A DNA stretch of 64,000 bases from positions 62,001 to 126,000 of the forward strand of contig NZ_VRTT01000004.1 of assembly GCF_008017805.1 (NCBI RefSeq), in the 5' to 3' direction. The first letter of the stretch is position 1; every line of letters begins with the position of its first letter. The notes under the pieces are model-generated. The model was not told the DNA's origin and ran no database searches. It saw nothing but the letters and a program-made list of their open reading frames with translations. Shown piece after piece: positions 1-9,329 of the stretch. This DNA is from Paenibacillus sp. N3.4 (GTDB lineage: Bacteria; Bacillota; Bacilli; Paenibacillales; NBRC-103111). The translations under genes and the position numbers were made by a program.

Positions 1-1
1 T

Positions 2-520
2 TTGCAAATACCTTCAAGCAATAAAGTCAAGGCTCAGGAAAGTGAGATTGCGACATTAGACAAACAAGTGCAGCTTTTGAACAAAAAAATAAGCGACAAG
101 CAGAAAGAGGACGTCGGTCCCTCGATTAAAGAAATTCAAGCTGCGCTTCCGCTTTGGGACAATACGGAGCAATTGACATTGGATTTAAATAAAATTAAAA
201 ATGATACCAAGGTTACGTTTAACTCCATCGCATATTCCGTAAGTGATAAAACAACCCAGCAAGGTGAAGCCAATAAAAAAAATGCTTATCCGAATGTCCG
301 AGAAGTGAAAGTAACGACAGCGATAATGGGGACGTTCAAAGATATTACGGATGCTATCACGCAGCTCCAAGCTTTGCCTAGATTAGTCAATATAGATACA
401 GTCAATTATGGTAATCTCCCTAAGGATTTAACACGAAGAATTACGGTTAATTTAACATTTACGGCTTATTTCGACCCCTCATACAAATCAAAAGTCGATA
501 AAGTAGAGTTGCCCTATTAA
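2..520 (+). CDS. PilO-like type IV pilus assembly protein, C-terminal part
   Basis: The reading frame is open from the window edge, so the N-terminus, where PilO proteins carry their single membrane helix, lies outside. What remains is a short coiled-coil-like stretch (about residues 8-37) followed by an alpha/beta domain, the arrangement of PilO, the inner-membrane alignment subunit of type IVa pilus and competence-pilus machines. The alternating K/E/D-rich helix and the final beta-rich segment with ITVNLTF support this; no catalytic motif is expected. It is followed by an intrinsic terminator, so it is probably the last gene of a pil/com operon upstream. Identity as PilO is a family-level guess from architecture. 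Confidence 0.6.
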   Translation: MQIPSSNKVKAQESEIATLDKQVQLLNKKISDKQKEDVGPSIKEIQAALPLWDNTEQLTLDLNKIKNDTKVTFNSIAYSVSDKTTQQGEANKKNAYPNVREVKVTTAIMGTFKDITDAITQLQALPRLVNIDTVNYGNLPKDLTRRITVNLTFTAYFDPSYKSKVDKVELPY

Positions 521-523
521 AAC

Positions 524-567
524 AAAGACCACCTCAACAGCGATCCTATCGCAGTGAGGTGGTCTTT
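524..567 (+). terminator. Intrinsic terminator after the PilO-like gene
   Basis: A perfect 13-bp stem (AAAGACCACCTCA with TGAGGTGGTCTTT) encloses an 18-nt loop. The A-rich and T-rich arms let it work in both directions, closing the PilO-like gene and the convergent nitroreductase gene. Confidence 0.85.
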
Positions 568-580
568 CTCAATACATTTA

Positions 581-1183
581 TTACAGCTCTTTTCCAAATT
601 CTCCACTAAATAAAGACTCGCTGATAGCGCGTCTGTCGGAAGGGATTTCGCGTGATTGGAATTTCTCAGCGAGAGCATCGAGAGGACCTTGATAACCGAT
701 AGCAATGACCGCATGCACGTCATAATCTTCAGGAACATGCAAATCCTTGCGAGCTTGTTCGCGGTCAAATCCGCCCATTGCGTGAGTAATGAGCCCTTGA
801 TTAGCTGCTTCTAATGCCAAGTAACCCCAAGCTGCACCAGCGTCAAATCCATGAGTAGGATTGTTGCCGCCATTTGCCGTTTTGGTATGTGAGATGATAA
901 GTGCCAGTACAGGCGCTTTTTCACACCATTCTCTATTCATTGGGGCAATGAAATCATAGAACTTGGCCCGTTGTTCAGACGTGCGGGCGACTATAAAGCG
1001 CCAAGGCTGCAAGTTGCTTCCGGAGGGTGCCCATCTAGCTGCCTCAAAAAGACTGAACAATACATCTTCCGTCACTTCTTGTTCACTGAATGAACGTGGT
1101 GACCAGCGAGTTAGAAATTGAGGGTTGATTTCATAGTCAGGTTGACGACTGGCTTCGATTTCCGTGGGTAAAGATGCTGTCAT
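581..1183 (-). CDS. Nitroreductase family protein
   Basis: A 200-residue protein of the FMN-dependent nitroreductase (NfsA/FRP-like) superfamily, whose members use NAD(P)H to reduce nitroaromatics, quinones or similar acceptors in the cytoplasm. The N-terminal segment with WSPRSFSEQEV followed by ARWAPSGSNLQPWRF is the typical FMN-phosphate and dimer-interface motif. The late GYQGP stretch matches the family's C-terminal part. The start is fixed by AAGGAGG eight bases upstream of the ATG. It is a single-gene unit, convergent with the PilO-like gene across a shared terminator. The substrate cannot be predicted. Confidence 0.88.
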   Translation of the reverse strand: MTASLPTEIEASRQPDYEINPQFLTRWSPRSFSEQEVTEDVLFSLFEAARWAPSGSNLQPWRFIVARTSEQRAKFYDFIAPMNREWCEKAPVLALIISHTKTANGGNNPTHGFDAGAAWGYLALEAANQGLITHAMGGFDREQARKDLHVPEDYDVHAVIAIGYQGPLDALAEKFQSREIPSDRRAISESLFSGEFGKEL

Positions 1184-1342
1184 TATGAATTCCTCCTTGA
1201 TCTATTTTTGTTCATCTTAATTTTACCTGATTTTTCCTCATTATACGAATTTCTTAGAACAATCTAGTTTGTATGTTTCTACACATATTGGGTAAAACTA
1301 GTTTCTATGAAAGTAAAGTACCAAGAAAAGGTGCGGTGTGCT

Positions 1343-1558
1343 GTGAATTTTACTAGTCATGATGTGATAATCATTGAAAGAGCTTTAAAAACAGCGATGA
1401 AGCACGAGGGTGAAGAGCAGCGGACAAGGGATTATCAGGAAGTATTATACAAATTGCAGGAAAGTGCGAAGCAAGCCCTTTCTGTGAATCCTCAAATGGC
1501 AAAAGTAGATCATGATGGAATTCGTTATGATTATGATGATTCATCAGATCTTATGTAG
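1343..1558 (+). CDS. Small acidic protein of unknown function
   Basis: Not recognised. The preferred start is GTG at 1343, with AAAAGGTG about 10 bases upstream, giving 71 residues; an ATG at 1307 would add 12 residues but lacks a visible ribosome binding site. The protein is helical and charged (ERALKTAMKHEGEEQRTRDYQEVLYKLQESAKQ) with an acidic tail YDYDDSSDLM. It has no signal peptide, membrane segment or cysteine motif. It sits 57 bases upstream of mrfA on the same strand and may be cotranscribed with it. Confidence 0.5.
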   Translation: MNFTSHDVIIIERALKTAMKHEGEEQRTRDYQEVLYKLQESAKQALSVNPQMAKVDHDGIRYDYDDSSDLM

Positions 1559-1615
1559 ACATGCGAACGTGTATTCTGTAAAATAGAAGAAACAACATGT
1601 GAGGAGATTCGGCTG

Positions 1616-3903
1616 ATGAATCCTTTAACAGGTAAGGTTTCTTCCATTTTAGAGATGATAGACTGGTTGCGTAAATCATCAGAACTAATGTCGCAAGTGA
1701 CATACTGGCATACGGTTCCCCCGCGTGACCCGAAGCTGGCTGAATTTCCAGATGGGTTGCACGAGGGTATTCGTACTGCTTTACAACATAAACACATTCA
1801 ACGTTTATATACACACCAAGCGGAATCATTCCGTCATGTCACCTCAGGCCAACATGTGGTAACCGTAACGCCAACGGCTTCGGGTAAGACGTTATGTTAC
1901 AATTTGCCCGTTCTCCAAAAGATTCTTGAGAATGATGCTTCTCGCGCCTTATATTTGTTTCCTACCAAGGCGCTTGCTCAAGATCAGGTCGCTGAATTGC
2001 AAGAAATGATTGATTTCATGGAAGTTGATATCAAAACGCACACCTATGACGGGGATACCCCGCCAACGGTGAGGCAAGCGATTCGCAATGCGGGGCACAT
2101 TGTGGTGACCAATCCGGATATGCTGCATTCCGCTATTCTTCCGCATCATACGAAATGGGTCAAGCTTTTTGAAAACTTGAATTATATTGTCATTGACGAA
2201 GTGCATACGTATCGCGGTGTTTTTGGCAGTCATGTAGCGAATGTCATTCGCAGACTGAAGCGTATTTGTCGATTCTATGGCTCAAATCCCCAGTTTATTT
2301 GTGCGTCGGCAACAATTGATAATCCGAAGGAACACGCAGAACGGCTTATTGGCGAGAGCGTCACGCTGATCGACAATAACGGAGCGCCGGCAGGCGAGAA
2401 GCACTTTGTGTTTTATAATCCGCCGGTGGTAAACCAACAGCTGGGGATTCGTAAAAGCTCCGTCTTGGAGACGCGCAAGCTAGCAGGCTTGCTTCTGCGC
2501 AATGGCATCCAGACGATTGTTTTTGCTCGGAGCCGCGTGCGCGTGGAGATTTTGCTGACCTATCTGCAGGAGCTCGTGTCTCACGAGCTGGGCAGCAAAT
2601 CGATCCGCGGCTACCGCGGAGGGTATCTCCCGAAGCTGCGCCGGGAGATTGAGAAAGGCTTACGCAGCGGAGAAATCCGCGGCGTAGTAAGCACGAACGC
2701 GCTGGAGCTGGGCATCGACATCGGCCAGCTGCAAGCGTGCGTGCTCAATGGCTATCCGGGTACGATTGCCAGTACTTGGCAGCAGTCCGGGCGTGCCGGA
2801 CGGCGGCAGGAAACCTCGCTGACGATCCTCGTCGCAAGCAGTAATCCGCTGGATCAATATTTGATCCAGAACCCGCGGTATTTCTTCGAGCGACCGCCGG
2901 AGCAGGCGCGCATTCATCCTGACAATCTGATCATCCTCGTTGATCATGTGAAGTGTGCGGCCTATGAGCTGCCTTTCGAAGCGAATGAGAAATTCGGTGA
3001 CGAATCGCTCACCGATATTCTTGAATACTTAACCGAAGAGCAGGTGCTCCATCAGGTGAAGGATCGTTGGTACTGGATGGAGCAGTCTTTTCCAGCGCAT
3101 AACATTTCTTTGCGTTCTGCTGCGCAGGAAAATTTCATTATTATCGACATGACGAACGGACATAGAGTTATAGGAGAATGCGACAGATTCAGTGCGCCAA
3201 CGCTAATTCATGAGGAAGCCATTTATATTCATGAAGGTATTCAATTTCAAGTGGAAAAGCTGGATTATGAAGAGAAGAAAGCTTTTGTCCGTCAAGTGAG
3301 TGTTGATTACTTTACGGATGCCAGTATGGCGGTTCAGCTTAAAGTCCTTCATGTTAACCGCGAAGGCCGTACAGGAGGGTTGCTTCGTCAACTTGGCGAA
3401 GTTACCGTTAACGCGCAGCCAACCATTTTCAAGAAAATCCGTTTACGAACACATGAAAATATAGGCTCCGGTCCGATCCGTTTGCCAGAAGAAGAGCTTC
3501 ATACGAGCTCATATTGGTTTACTTTTGACGAGGAGATGTCGGCTGGCAAATCGGCTAATGACATGCAGCATGCGCTGCTTGGGATTGCCAACGTGCTGGC
3601 GCATCTTGCGCCGCTGTATTTGATGTGCGACCCGATGGATATTCGGTCGTTCCGCAGGTCCGCGCCGTGCATAACAAGCTGCCGACGGTGTTTTTCTACG
3701 ACCGCTACCCGGGAGGCGTCGGTTTGAGTGATCGGCTGTACGAGGTACACGGACAGCTCATGGATCAGGCGCGCAGCCTGATTAAACATTGCACCTGTAT
3801 CAGCGGCTGCCCGGCTTGCGTCGGACCGATCGAAGAGGTCGGCTTGCTTGGCAAGCAGCTCGCTCTGGAGCTGCTTGGGCAGCTCGAAGGCGGTGCCCGA
3901 TGA
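1616..3903 (+). pseudogene. mrfA: MrfA (YprA)-like DEAD-box DNA repair helicase, frameshifted
   Basis: A superfamily 2 helicase of the MrfA/YprA type, which in B. subtilis works with MrfB in mitomycin C lesion repair independent of UvrABC. Visible motifs are Walker A TPTASGKT (about 85-92), the DEVH box (about 194-197), and motif VI QQSGRAGRR. The C-terminal DUF1998 zinc motif HCTCISGCPACVGP lies near the end. The first frame runs 1616-3727, but after position 3646 it becomes unrelated. The frame used by 3625-3903 (SVVPQVRAVHNKLPTVFFYD and the four cysteines) is the true continuation. One base appears lost at CGG/TCG near 3645. Restored length is about 762 residues, close to the family norm. 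The start has GAGGAGA seven bases upstream. It overlaps mrfB by ATGA. Confidence 0.88.
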
Positions 3904-5186
3904 GCGGGCTCCGCGAAAGACTCGGCCGCCTGAGAGGGCCTGCGGCGGCGCAGCCGATCGCGCAGCCTACTCCACGGGCGAGTGACGAGTGGGCGCAGCT
4001 CGGCGCCCATGTGGAAACAAGCCCGGCAGGCTCGTTTGTCATGCGGCGCCGGGTGTATGGCGCTGACAGCGTACACGGCTATTATCGGCTGCAAGATTTA
4101 GCAGATTTTGCGGAGAATCTTTCCTGCTTTCACGACCGTGCCGGCGCCGTGCAACTCGAAGAGCTGCTTTTCTTTGATACGGAAACGACCGGACTTGGTG
4201 TTGGTACTGGCAATGTACCGTTTATGGTCGGCATCGGCTTTTACACGGAGGAGAGTTTCACGGTAGAACAGTTATTTATTCGCAATCCGGCAGAAGAGCA
4301 TGCTATGCTTATCTATTTGCAAGAGCTTATCATGCGCTTTACTCATATCGTATCGTATAATGGCCGCACCTTTGATTGGCCGATACTGAAAAATCGTTAT
4401 GTGCTTAATAGACTTAAAATGGCAGATTCCAGGCTGCTTCATCTGGACCTTCTATACCCTTCAAGAAGCCTGTGGAGGAATAGTTTGCCTTCTTGTCGTT
4501 TAAGTAAGGTTGAAGAGAGCCGCCTAGGTTTTGAACGCGTAGATGATGTCCCCGGTTCTATGGCCCCTGTGCTCTATTTTCAATATTTGGCAGAGAAAAA
4601 TCCTGCGATTCTTGAAGGTGTTTTCGTTCATAATGAACACGACATTGTCACCCTAGCTGCGCTCGCTATTCATTTTGGAAAGTTATTGCATGGAGAAGCT
4701 GCCGCACATACGTTAGAAATTGAACCGGAAGAAAAGTTTCGAACAGGCCTTTGGTTAGAGAAAATGGGACGTACGTCATTAGCCGAGGCTTATTTAGATG
4801 GCTTGTTTGAACAACTGACAAACGGAGAAATCAATGTATCCCAAGCCGAATTTGAATCCATTCTACTTCTAATGGCTGCTTTCTATAAGAAAAAATGCAG
4901 GTACCTTCGCGCTGTTGAGCTGTGGAAAAGATGGATTGCCGTTAAACCTGCGACTATAGCCCTTCAGCTAGATCCTTATTTAGAGTTAGCGATGTATTAC
5001 GAGCATAAAGAGAAAAATTTGCATCAAGCGATATTTTACGCCGAGGAGGCATGGGCTAAGCTTTGGCGTCGCCGTGCCCTTCATCGTAATGACCGGAAGC
5101 AAACTGAAATTGAGGAAGCTCTGGAGAAGCGCATTCGTAGGCTGAAACAAAAGATGCAAAGAGTGAGACAGTTAACCGTCAACTGA
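3900..5186 (+). CDS. mrfB: MrfB (YprB)-like DEDDh exonuclease with TPR-like C-terminus
   Basis: A 428-residue RNase H-like exonuclease of the YprB family, the nuclease partner of MrfA in repair of mitomycin-type DNA damage. Catalytic acidic residues are visible in LLFFDTETTGLG (D and E), in YNGRTFDWP (D) and in HNEHDIVTLA (H and D, the DEDDh pattern). The last third is helical and resembles tetratricopeptide repeats. The start is the ATG overlapping the stop of the repaired mrfA frame (ATGA at 3900), which implies translational coupling; a longer frame begins at 3789 but reads through mrfA. The first 70 residues are unusually GC-rich (RERLGRLRGPAAAQPIAQP), unlike the AT-richer rest. Confidence 0.88.
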   Translation: MSGLRERLGRLRGPAAAQPIAQPTPRASDEWAQLGAHVETSPAGSFVMRRRVYGADSVHGYYRLQDLADFAENLSCFHDRAGAVQLEELLFFDTETTGLGVGTGNVPFMVGIGFYTEESFTVEQLFIRNPAEEHAMLIYLQELIMRFTHIVSYNGRTFDWPILKNRYVLNRLKMADSRLLHLDLLYPSRSLWRNSLPSCRLSKVEESRLGFERVDDVPGSMAPVLYFQYLAEKNPAILEGVFVHNEHDIVTLAALAIHFGKLLHGEAAAHTLEIEPEEKFRTGLWLEKMGRTSLAEAYLDGLFEQLTNGEINVSQAEFESILLLMAAFYKKKCRYLRAVELWKRWIAVKPATIALQLDPYLELAMYYEHKEKNLHQAIFYAEEAWAKLWRRRALHRNDRKQTEIEEALEKRIRRLKQKMQRVRQLTVN

Positions 5187-5348
5187 ACACAAGTGCCGCA
5201 AGTACAATCAAGCAGCCAAAGTTACGAAAAGTCAAACCTTCATATGTAAGTGAGGGGCTAATATAAGTGCATGGCGTTCTCACTACTCGTCGTTTATTTT
5301 TCCTTCCTTTTGGCTATACAAAGGATAAAATGGCAAGGAGTGAATGCG

Positions 5349-6158
5349 ATGCCAGAACTTCCCGAGATTGAGACATATCGCCAGCAATTAGCACCACTAA
5401 TTCAAGGAGTACCGATTACAGGGGCATTGGTCACCCGACCGAAATCATTGAATGTAGAACCGGAGCTGTTTATTCATCAACTAACCGGAAATCGCATTGT
5501 ACGCATAGATCGAAAAGCCAAACATTTACTCTTTCATTTGGCATCTGGGGATGTTCTGCTGCTGCATTTGATGCTGGGAGGATGGCTGTTCTACGGTACC
5601 GAGGAAGAGAAACCAGATCGAACAACGCAAGTTGTGATTCATTTTGGAAATACGCATTTATATTTTATTGGACTGCGTTTAGGATATTTGCATGTGCATA
5701 CGATGTCAGGAATTCATTCAAAGTTGAAGAATTTAGGTCCTGAACCTCTGGAACAGGCGTTTACTTTTTCACAATTTCAACAGGTTTTGCATCGCAAGCA
5801 AGGCAATCTTAAGGTTACACTCGTCGATCAAACGTTTCTGTCGGGTATCGGGAATTGTTATTCCGATGAAATCTGTTTTGTCGCAGGCATTCTTCCTACG
5901 CGTAAAATTCCTTCTCTTCACGAAGAAGAGCAATCTCGTTTGTATGTCTCGATCCGTACAGTTCTTCTTGAAGCGATTCAATTTGGCGGTTATATGGAAT
6001 TTCCTCTATTCGTCGGTGACCGTCTAACGGGAGGATTCGATGCCAAGTGTCGGGTTTATGATCGAGAAGATGAGCCCTGTGTACGTTGCGGTCATCCGCT
6101 CATCAAGGTTGAACTTTCGAGTCGCAAATGTTTTTACTGCACGAATTGTCAAACGTGA
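5349..6158 (+). CDS. Formamidopyrimidine-DNA glycosylase (Fpg/Nei family) protein
   Basis: A 269-residue base-excision repair glycosylase/AP lyase. It begins MPELPEIE, giving the N-terminal proline nucleophile and following glutamate of the family after methionine removal. It contains RKAKHLLFHL (the beta-hairpin lysine), the helix-two-turn-helix SGIGNCYSDEICFVAGILP, and a C-terminal zinc finger CVRCG ... CFYCTNC. The central motifs (HLMLGGWLFYG, GLRLGYL) differ from classic MutM (HLGMTG, DPRRFG), so this is probably a divergent paralogue rather than the main 8-oxoguanine enzyme. AAGGAG lies nine bases before the chosen ATG; the frame is open further upstream without another good site. nfo follows 15 bases downstream, placing two base-excision steps in one operon. 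Confidence 0.88.
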   Translation: MPELPEIETYRQQLAPLIQGVPITGALVTRPKSLNVEPELFIHQLTGNRIVRIDRKAKHLLFHLASGDVLLLHLMLGGWLFYGTEEEKPDRTTQVVIHFGNTHLYFIGLRLGYLHVHTMSGIHSKLKNLGPEPLEQAFTFSQFQQVLHRKQGNLKVTLVDQTFLSGIGNCYSDEICFVAGILPTRKIPSLHEEEQSRLYVSIRTVLLEAIQFGGYMEFPLFVGDRLTGGFDAKCRVYDREDEPCVRCGHPLIKVELSSRKCFYCTNCQT

Positions 6159-6173
6159 GGGGGCAGATTCAGC

Positions 6174-7007
6174 ATGTATATCGGTTCTCATGTGAGTACA
6201 AGAGGCAGCTATTTAAATGCGGCCAAAACAGCCTTTGCCATTGGAGCAAATGCTTTTCAATATTTTCCGATGAATCCTAGAAGCCTTCAGACCAAACCCG
6301 TCCATCAACGGGATACGGAGGCTTGTAAACAGTTTTGCAGTGAACAGGGCATTTTGTCGATCGGGCATGCTCCATACCCTCTGAATCCTGCAGCAGATGA
6401 AATGGATCGGGATGTGATGATCAAGCTTTTGAAAAATGGGCTATCCATTACGGACGCTTGCGGTTCAATGGGGCTTGTAGTTCATTTTGGGAAGTATATT
6501 GGAAAAGACCCGTTACAAGGCTACAAAAATATAATACAATGTTTAAATAGCGCAACTCGAGGCTATGAGGGGACATCCATTATTTTACTTGAAAATCAGG
6601 CGGGTGAAGGCTCTCAGCTTGGTTTAACGATGGAAGAAATGGTGCAGGTGCGCAAGCTTTGTGAATTTCCGGACAAAATCGGCTTTTGTTTTGATACGTG
6701 TCATGCTTTTGCCAGTGGCTTGTGGCACGGGGGTGATTGGCCGATGTTAGAGACCAGAGGTAAACAATTGGATTATCTTCCTCATCTAAAAGCAGTTCAT
6801 TTGAATGATTCTGTACATCCGTATGGCTCTCGTAGAGACCGGCATGCCAATGTTGGGACAGGCCATATTGGACAGGCAAACATACAGATGTTGCTCGCTT
6901 CGCCTTTCGTGCAAAACATACCGATCGTTTTGGAAACACGAGCAGGCAAGGATGGCACACATCGTGAGGAAATTGCGCTAGTGAAATCGTTATCGCACTC
7001 ATTGTAA
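6174..7007 (+). CDS. nfo: Deoxyribonuclease IV (AP endonuclease IV)
   Basis: A 277-residue TIM-barrel AP endonuclease that cuts 5' of abasic sites. Zinc ligands are recognisable in order: HAPYPLN, VVHFGK, LENQAGEGSQLG, CFDTCHAFASG, HLNDS, DRHANVGTGHIG and LETRAG. The length is normal for EndoIV. It begins 15 bases after the Fpg-like gene, with GAGGGGG before the ATG. The pairing of glycosylase and AP endonuclease supports a base-excision repair operon, with the mrfAB pair just upstream. Confidence 0.95.
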   Translation: MYIGSHVSTRGSYLNAAKTAFAIGANAFQYFPMNPRSLQTKPVHQRDTEACKQFCSEQGILSIGHAPYPLNPAADEMDRDVMIKLLKNGLSITDACGSMGLVVHFGKYIGKDPLQGYKNIIQCLNSATRGYEGTSIILLENQAGEGSQLGLTMEEMVQVRKLCEFPDKIGFCFDTCHAFASGLWHGGDWPMLETRGKQLDYLPHLKAVHLNDSVHPYGSRRDRHANVGTGHIGQANIQMLLASPFVQNIPIVLETRAGKDGTHREEIALVKSLSHSL

Positions 7008-7027
7008 ATAGGGAAGGAAAGTCGACC

Positions 7028-7366
7028 ATGATTCATGTATACTTGGATGATCTGCGTCCTTGTCCAAGAGGTTTTACACTAGCCAAAAATGTAACGGAAT
7101 GCATTATGCTTCTTCAAGAATTTGAAATAGATACATTGTCTTTAGACCATGATCTTGGTTGGAATTCCAAGCAAACTGGCATGGATGTTGTCATCTGGCT
7201 AGTGCAGCAACAAAAATTTCCCAAAGCTATTTATATCCATACGTCCAGTCCTTCGGCTTGCACGGCCATGTATGAAATGCTCTATGCCGTTAAGCCTGAT
7301 GAATTGCGTCTATATCCACATCCGATTCCTGACGATATTCTTGTACAGATTGCTCAAGGCCAGTAA
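7028..7366 (+). CDS. Cyclic-phosphate processing receiver (cpRec)-like protein
   Basis: A 112-residue single-domain protein resembling the receiver-like fold annotated as cyclic-phosphate processing receiver. Key features are the N-terminal acidic pair YLDDLRPCPRGF, a second acidic motif SLDHDLGW and IYIHTSSPSA, which parallel the acidic pocket, phosphoacceptor strand and T/S strand of receiver domains. Such domains have been proposed to act on cyclic phosphates in nucleic-acid repair contexts; that function is predicted, not shown. It follows nfo by 20 bases with AGGGAAGG upstream, so it is likely the last gene of the repair operon. Confidence 0.75.
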   Translation: MIHVYLDDLRPCPRGFTLAKNVTECIMLLQEFEIDTLSLDHDLGWNSKQTGMDVVIWLVQQQKFPKAIYIHTSSPSACTAMYEMLYAVKPDELRLYPHPIPDDILVQIAQGQ

Positions 7367-7410
7367 ACTAAATGGATGGTTTATGGTTGAATGAAAGGAA
7401 ACGATACAGT

Positions 7411-8187
7411 ATGATTCATTTATCCGGTATTCATTTTATAAGAGAAGAACGTCATATTTTACAAGATGTAAATTTGCATATTGAACAAGGCGAACACTGG
7501 GTGCTGCTCGGTCGTAATGGTTCCGGCAAGACAACGCTGCTCGAAATGATGAATGGTTATGAATTCCCAAGTCGGGGAACGGTAGATGTGCTTGGTAACC
7601 GGTACGGTCAATGTGATGTAAGGGAAGTTCGTAAGAAAATTGGCTACATCTCTCAGTCTTTATTTGAAAAATTAAATCTGAACGATCCTGTTTTAGAAGT
7701 TGTTGCTACTGGGGAATATGCATTCCTGCGGTTTTATCAAGAAATTCCGCAAGAGGTTAAGGATCGTGCATTTCAGATGCTGGAGCGAGTACGCCTTGCA
7801 CATTTGGCACACCAACCTCTAGGAAAGCTTTCTCAAGGAGAACGCAAGAAGGTTATGCTGGCAAGATCACTCATGATGACGCCTTCTATCCTTGTCATGG
7901 ATGAACCAGCGGCAGGCTTGGATTTATATGAGAGAGAACGTTTCTTGGCTGATGTCAATGATTTGAGTAAACAGGATATCACTGTTGTCTACGTCACGCA
8001 TCATATTGAAGAAATTATCCCTTTATTTACACATGTGGCTATTATAGAGCAAGGGAAGTTAATTGCCTCCGGACGAAAGGAAGATGTCTTGACTCCTGAG
8101 CATATCTATCAAGCTTTTGGCATTGATATTACGTTAGAATGGTTTCAAGATCGTCCATGGATAAAAGTGATCGAAAACCGATCGTAG
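7411..8187 (+). CDS. ABC transporter ATP-binding protein (YlmA-like)
   Basis: A 258-residue ABC ATPase. Walker A is LGRNGSGKTT, Q-loop YISQSLFEKL, signature LSQGERKKVMLARSL, Walker B ILVMDEPAAGLD, and the switch histidine is in YVTHHIEEI. No permease gene is adjacent. It resembles the stand-alone YlmA/ModF-like branch, so its partner and substrate are unknown. The start chosen is the ATG after AAAGGAA; an upstream in-frame ATG at 7372 has no site. The end overlaps the frame of the next gene, whose own start lies 20 bases downstream, so the two are probably cotranscribed. Confidence 0.85.
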   Translation: MIHLSGIHFIREERHILQDVNLHIEQGEHWVLLGRNGSGKTTLLEMMNGYEFPSRGTVDVLGNRYGQCDVREVRKKIGYISQSLFEKLNLNDPVLEVVATGEYAFLRFYQEIPQEVKDRAFQMLERVRLAHLAHQPLGKLSQGERKKVMLARSLMMTPSILVMDEPAAGLDLYERERFLADVNDLSKQDITVVYVTHHIEEIIPLFTHVAIIEQGKLIASGRKEDVLTPEHIYQAFGIDITLEWFQDRPWIKVIENRS

Positions 8188-8207
8188 AAGACAAAAAGGA
8201 TGCGGCT

Positions 8208-9245
8208 ATGACTAATTTAAGAACTTATATTGGCACTTCTAATCATGGATTTGCCCAATACGCACAAGATGAAATTCGTAAATTGTTTCCTTTAACCAAA
8301 TTTTGGTTATTGGTACCTACAGAAGTATTTATATTTGAGGTGCCTGAAGGAACTGAAAACCTGTTAACTACACTGAAAGAACAAGAGCCGATGTTTCTGA
8401 GACATATACAGCCTGTAGTGCAAGAATGGCAGCTAACCAGGTCGGAAACTGATTTGGATACGCTCAAGGCATGGTTGACAGATGCTCATAGAACAGGACT
8501 CATAGGCACAGGGGAGAAAGTCGCAGTTCAAGTACGCAAAGAAGATGGGGTAGATGTGCCTTACGCGCCTTTTGCGGTTAAAGCTGCTTTACAAGAGGTT
8601 ATTGTGTCTGATCTGCTTTCTGAGCCCGTCGTTCGGTATGCGGACGTTACGATTTCCGTTTACATCAGTCCAGAAAAGCTGTATGTCGGGATTTCCAAGC
8701 CATCTGATAACTTATCGGATTGGTCTGGAGGAGCAATTCGCTTTATGAAGGAAGAAGATCAAATTTCACGCGCCAAATTCAAGCTGTTAGAGGCTGAACA
8801 GCGTTTTGGCATCGATTTTAGCGTAGCTCGCACAGCGCTTGATATTGGGGCGGCCCCTGGGGGCTGGACATCTTTATTGCTGGAACGTGGTTTGAAGGTG
8901 ACTGCTATCGATCCTGCATCCATGAGCCCTAAGCTGCAAGGCAATCCGATGCTGAAGATTTACAAGAAGAATGCAAGCGATGTGAAGTTGAAACCCAATG
9001 AATTTGATTTGCTTGTATGTGATATGAGCTGGGATCCACGTCAGATGGGACGATTAGTGGCGGATTTACTGTACGCTTTACAAAGTGGAGGCACCGCAAT
9101 TATTACAGTCAAATTAATGCACAAAAAACCATTCCAAACGGTGCGCGATCTGATGAAAATTCTTGAACCGTCTCTCTTCCTGATTAAAGCGAAGCAGTTG
9201 TTTCACAATCGCGAAGAACTGACCTTATATTTGCAAAAGACGTAG
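8208..9245 (+). CDS. RlmM/FtsJ-like SAM-dependent 2'-O-methyltransferase
   Basis: A 345-residue protein with an N-terminal RNA-binding (THUMP-like) half and a C-terminal Rossmann methyltransferase of the FtsJ/RrmJ type. SAM-binding motif I is DIGAAPGGWTS (about residue 213 on). The K-D-K-E catalytic tetrad of ribose 2'-O-methyltransferases is visible as SRAKFKLLEAE, LLVCDMSWD, ITVKLMHKK and ELTLYL. This architecture matches 23S rRNA methyltransferase RlmM. The RNA target is inferred only. AAAAAGGA lies seven bases upstream of the ATG. Confidence 0.82.
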   Translation: MTNLRTYIGTSNHGFAQYAQDEIRKLFPLTKFWLLVPTEVFIFEVPEGTENLLTTLKEQEPMFLRHIQPVVQEWQLTRSETDLDTLKAWLTDAHRTGLIGTGEKVAVQVRKEDGVDVPYAPFAVKAALQEVIVSDLLSEPVVRYADVTISVYISPEKLYVGISKPSDNLSDWSGGAIRFMKEEDQISRAKFKLLEAEQRFGIDFSVARTALDIGAAPGGWTSLLLERGLKVTAIDPASMSPKLQGNPMLKIYKKNASDVKLKPNEFDLLVCDMSWDPRQMGRLVADLLYALQSGGTAIITVKLMHKKPFQTVRDLMKILEPSLFLIKAKQLFHNREELTLYLQKT

Positions 9246-9329
9246 AATGTGGAAAAAAATGTAGATTTTTAAGGAATGTCCTCTTATAATCAAGGTAATT
9301 CATCCTTGAAAGGGGGCATTTTATTTATT

